Shown: one piece after another, positions 60,457-64,000 of the stretch | Layout: each line of letters opens with the position of its first letter | How positions within the stretch are numbered: the stretch's first letter is position 1 | From: Dryomyza anilis | Lineage: Eukaryota; Arthropoda; Insecta; Diptera; Dryomyzidae | Direction of reading: 5' to 3' | NCBI GenBank assembly: GCA_951804985.1 | Contig: OX638133.1 | Location: 7,708,501 to 7,772,500, forward strand | DNA length: 64,000 nt | Notes under the pieces: model-generated | What the model was told of the DNA's origin: nothing | The model's database searches: none | Seen by the model: only the letters and a program-made list of their open reading frames with translations | Program-made: the position numbers and the translations under genes

Positions 60457-62824
60457 TTGATGCTTGTAGCAATACAAGCATGTGCTGTGATTCAGAAATA
60501 TAAATATATTTTAACAAAATTATTCTATATGCATAAACAGAAATATATTTGGATTAAAACAGATAACATGTTCATTTTGTGATTTAAAGTTTTATTTTAC
60601 TAAAATTATTCTGTCCGCTTAAACAAAAACGTATTTGGCTTTAAATTAATTATATTTGTATTAAAAATACTTAAAAGCCGTCAAAAATATTTAAAAGCTG
60701 TTGTTAAATTCAAATTTTAATTTCAATTACATATAATTCTGGTAATATAAATATTTTACACCTTAATAATGATTCATAAATATTTTGATGATTGTGGTAA
60801 ATATAATTACATCACCTATTTATTTATAAAGTCCGTGGTATTGAGTGCACTCGTGAAAATTATACTTGAATCATCAAAATATTTCTTACAAAGTTAATAT
60901 TTAGATAATTATGTGTACATTTAAAATTATATCAAACAATTGATGCTTGCAGCAATACAAAATATATATATTTTACATAATTTATTCTAATCGCATAAAA
61001 AGACATATATTTAGTTTAAAATTACATGTACTTCTATCAAACATATTTAACAGATAACATGTTTATTTTGTGATTTAAATATAGAATTTGTTTGAACCAA
61101 ATTATTTTATACCCAGAAACATAAATATATTTAGCATAGAATTAAATATACATGTTTCAAATATATTTAACAGATGTTGCCCATTTATGGTAATATCAAA
61201 ATTTAATAATTAACTAATAATTCAAAAAGTTTTCATGATTGCGCTCAATACAATTGTGTTTAAACATAGTCGTTTTAAAGTCTGTACTGGTAAGTATTGC
61301 CATTAAAATCATATTTGAATCGGCCTAATATTTAATACAAAGTCAAATATAATTATATTTATAATTATATTAAACACATTTATATTTGTAGCAAGCATAA
61401 ATAATATATAATTCATATATAACAAGAGCACATTCAATTTGTGATTTGAAATAAAGTATATGGCCATGTTCTGGCTTTCCAACGAATTCCGATCGAATTT
61501 ATTATAAAATTTTTAAATAAAGGATTTGGATTTCAATGCGATTATACAAAAAATTTGTTTTTCAAACAAATTTAAATCGTTGAAGTTAAAGCAAATGGAT
61601 TGAATTCATTGAAAAAAATTATTTTTCAAACGAATTCAATCCGTTTGCTTTGCTTTGGATGATTTCGAATTTAAAACTGTTTGTTTACAAATTTTATATG
61701 AAATTCCATCGAAAGTTATGAATATGATCGATAATTTCATTTTAGCAAATTTGTCTATGCTAAGTTTTTCATTTTGACAAATATATAAAACATAAGATGC
61801 TTGCAAAAACTAATGCAAAATATATAATTATCAAATTATATTTTATGTATTACAATTTAAAAAAATTATTAAAATTTAAAAAATTCTAAATAGTATAAAA
61901 CTAACTATACAAAATGTTCCACAAAACTTCCGCTTTTTATATTAAATCGTTTTTCAACTACACACATGACCAAAACTATTGACCCTGCCACTTTGGCCTT
62001 TCATGACTTTTCCATGTGACACATTGACACTGAGTCGTCGAGCAGTTCAGTTAAAACAAGTTGACAAGGAAGGCGACGAATTGACCTGTGGCATCAAACA
62101 CGACATGGTAATACATTCTACAGGTAAAACGCACAAACTACATTTTATACAAAATAATTTTCAATACTTTGTGCAATATTATTTTGAAAAATACTAAAGT
62201 AATATGAAATTTGTAAAAACCATTTGAAAGCCTTATATGTTCTAATTGAACGATATCAAATTTATAATAATAAAATCATAATTTCCAAGAATAGCGTAAT
62301 TTTACCAAATGCTTATACAAAATTTAAATTGCATTTGATGAGTTTTAACGCTACCATAATAGAGATATATTAGAGATGTGTGTTTTGTGTGCAAAATTCT
62401 GCATGGATTTGTGTTCGTTGTCAAGTGCAACGATGTGAAATCAAGCGTAATTTTTTGCATTAGATGCACTTGAGTGGAAAATAGTTTAACATACACAAAA
62501 TGAGGACATCTGATAAGCAGTCAAGCTGACTGACAATATGACAGGCAGACGGACAGACAGACAGGCAGACAAATATTCAGCCACACATATATCGCATAAG
62601 ACAGTTATCGAAAAGACATGCAAACATTTCGACAGAGCACCAAACGGATGAGGCTTTAATCAATCGCACAGGACACAACACAACATGATCGACAGAGTGT
62701 CGACAGTTTGACAGACGACGGATAATGAAATGGCAACGAAAATTGAGTGAATGCAACGAGCCAGCATTGACTAAGCCGGATATTAATATTTGCACATATG
62801 CGCATAATAGGTATTTGATATCTA
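60457..62824. other. robo2 intron with degenerate repeats
   Basis: Between about 60480 and 61440 phrases such as aacagataacatgttcattt / catgtttattttgtgattta and atttaacagatg recur irregularly, suggesting an old tandem repeat. 61500-62824 is AT-rich with short acaggcagac words near 62540. No gene. Confidence 0.5.
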
Positions 62825-64000
62825 CACATAATTCAGTGCAATTTAATTATACTAGGTTGAAGCAATTAGTTTATTTTATCAGTAAAATTTGCGGAATTGA
62901 ACTGAATTGATTCAATTGATTTATGGTTGCATTTAGCTAAATGTCACGATATAATTGTGACATTAATTTTAAGCAGCGATTCAAATGAAAAAAACATTTA
63001 AAATTATAAGGGAAATTCGTCTGGCTCCATGTCTACCAAATGCAATATGAAATTTTAATTTTGTGATTTGTGAAGCCCATCACAGAATGACAATCATTTC
63101 GTAGTAAATTCTATAAATTTTATGTCTTTGTTTTGAAAAAATGAAGGTCTACTACATTTTTTTGGTGTTTAAATACATTTGTCTTTATTTATATTATTTT
63201 TACTACAACATGTATTAAAAATTCATTCTCTATATATTGCACAAACTGTATAGATCTTTTATTTTTTTGATTTTATTTTAATTATTTGAAATTCGCGTGG
63301 GAACGCGATGAACAAATTACGAAAGGTTTTTTCTCGTGCAGGTATAAAGGACTTCGTTGGCTAAATATAGCAGAAATTGGTTTTGTTGTTGTTGTTGTTT
63401 TTTTTTAACATGACGGGTGACCAAGCAATTCCAAGTATATGACCGAAACGAGTGAATTAGAGAATATTGTAGTGCTGCCAACTAATTGAGTTTCCCGCAG
63501 AATATTTTTGTTTTTGCATTGAATACAAATAACCCAGTGACCCACATAATTCAGTGCAATTTAATTATACTAGGTTGAAGCAATTAGTTTATTTTATCAG
63601 CAAAATTTGCGGAATTGAACTGAATTGATTCAATTGATTTATGGTTGCATTTAGCTAAATGTTGCGATATAATTTTGACATTAATTTTAAGCAGCGATTC
63701 GATTGAAAAAACATTTTTAATTATAAGGGAAATTTTAATAAATGCAACAAATAATTTGTCGGGCTCAATGTCTACCAAATGCAATATGAAATTTTAATTT
63801 TGTGATTTGTGAGCGCAATCCCAGAATGCCAATCATTTCGTAGTAAATTTTATACATTTTATGTCTTTGTTTTGAAAAAATGTAGATCTACTACATTTTG
63901 TTGGTGTTTAAATACATTTGTCTTTATTTATCTTATTTTTACTACAACATGTATTAAAAATTCATTCTCTATATATTGCACAAACTGTATTGATCTTTTA
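62825..64000. repeat. Direct duplication, about 440 bp, second copy cut by window end
   Basis: 62825-63261 and 63543-64000 start cacataattcagtgcaattt and stay alignable to the window edge, offset 718-739 bp. Copy 2 has an extra stretch of about 21 nt near 63740. Both copies contain the phrase tgaactgaattgattcaatt. The 281 bp between them is unrelated. Confidence 0.9.

Overview
The window is AT-rich, intron-dominated eukaryotic DNA, most likely from a schizophoran fly outside Drosophila (tephritid or calyptrate type). The grounds are one conserved insect axon-guidance receptor gene with standard GT-AG introns, a LINE, a tRNA-derived SINE with intact target-site duplication, mini-me/Helentron-like DNA, and many small inverted-repeat elements and AT-rich satellites. 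The species cannot be fixed from the sequence, and no database search was run.

The only protein-coding host gene I can support is on the minus strand: 17 exons between 57120 and 15404. Joined in frame they encode 1,244 residues plus a stop, in the order Ig3, Ig4, Ig5, FN3-1, FN3-2, FN3-3, transmembrane segment, long cytoplasmic tail. It is a Roundabout receptor, and by recalled similarity along the whole length the robo2/leak (lea) orthologue. All 16 internal splice junctions close the frame; one uses a GC donor. The signal peptide, Ig1 and Ig2 are not in the window and must lie beyond 64000. The receptor binds Slit through its N-terminal Ig domains and signals through the tail; the tail carries tyrosine motifs (CC0-like and CC1-like) and a proline-rich LPPPP motif.

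Layout. 1-15298: DNA downstream of robo2, with a mini-me/Helentron-like element, a decayed LINE (minus, about 2524-4862), a 1.4 kb TIR element with a smaller CCCTAG-type MITE inside it, tandem repeats, and a local duplication carrying a patch identical to DNA 2.8 kb away. 15299-19064: cytoplasmic exons. 20339-26314: transmembrane, FN3-3 and FN3-2 exons. 26315-37405: an 11 kb intron with a self-complementary AGTACT array and a 1.8 kb octanucleotide satellite. 37406-46415: FN3-1 exons, a large nested foldback element and a hairpin-bearing tandem repeat field. 46416-54747: an 8.3 kb intron with a degenerate GACAATTC-type repeat field, the SINE and another MITE. 54748-57120: Ig exons, where a 163 bp tandem duplication has copied the 3' splice site of the second Ig5 exon. 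57121-64000: the intron leading to the unseen upstream exons, with an inverted-repeat element built around 21-bp palindromic satellite units and a direct duplication running off the window edge.

I see no operon, CRISPR array, prokaryotic system, intact nested gene or functional tRNA gene. The observations most worth a second look are structural: the duplicated splice acceptor, the two self-complementary arrays that flank the FN3-2 exons, an inverted MITE pair that brackets exons 6-11, the templated-insertion scar near 10.3 kb, and a set of otherwise dissimilar small elements with similar CAC-CAGAAA ends.
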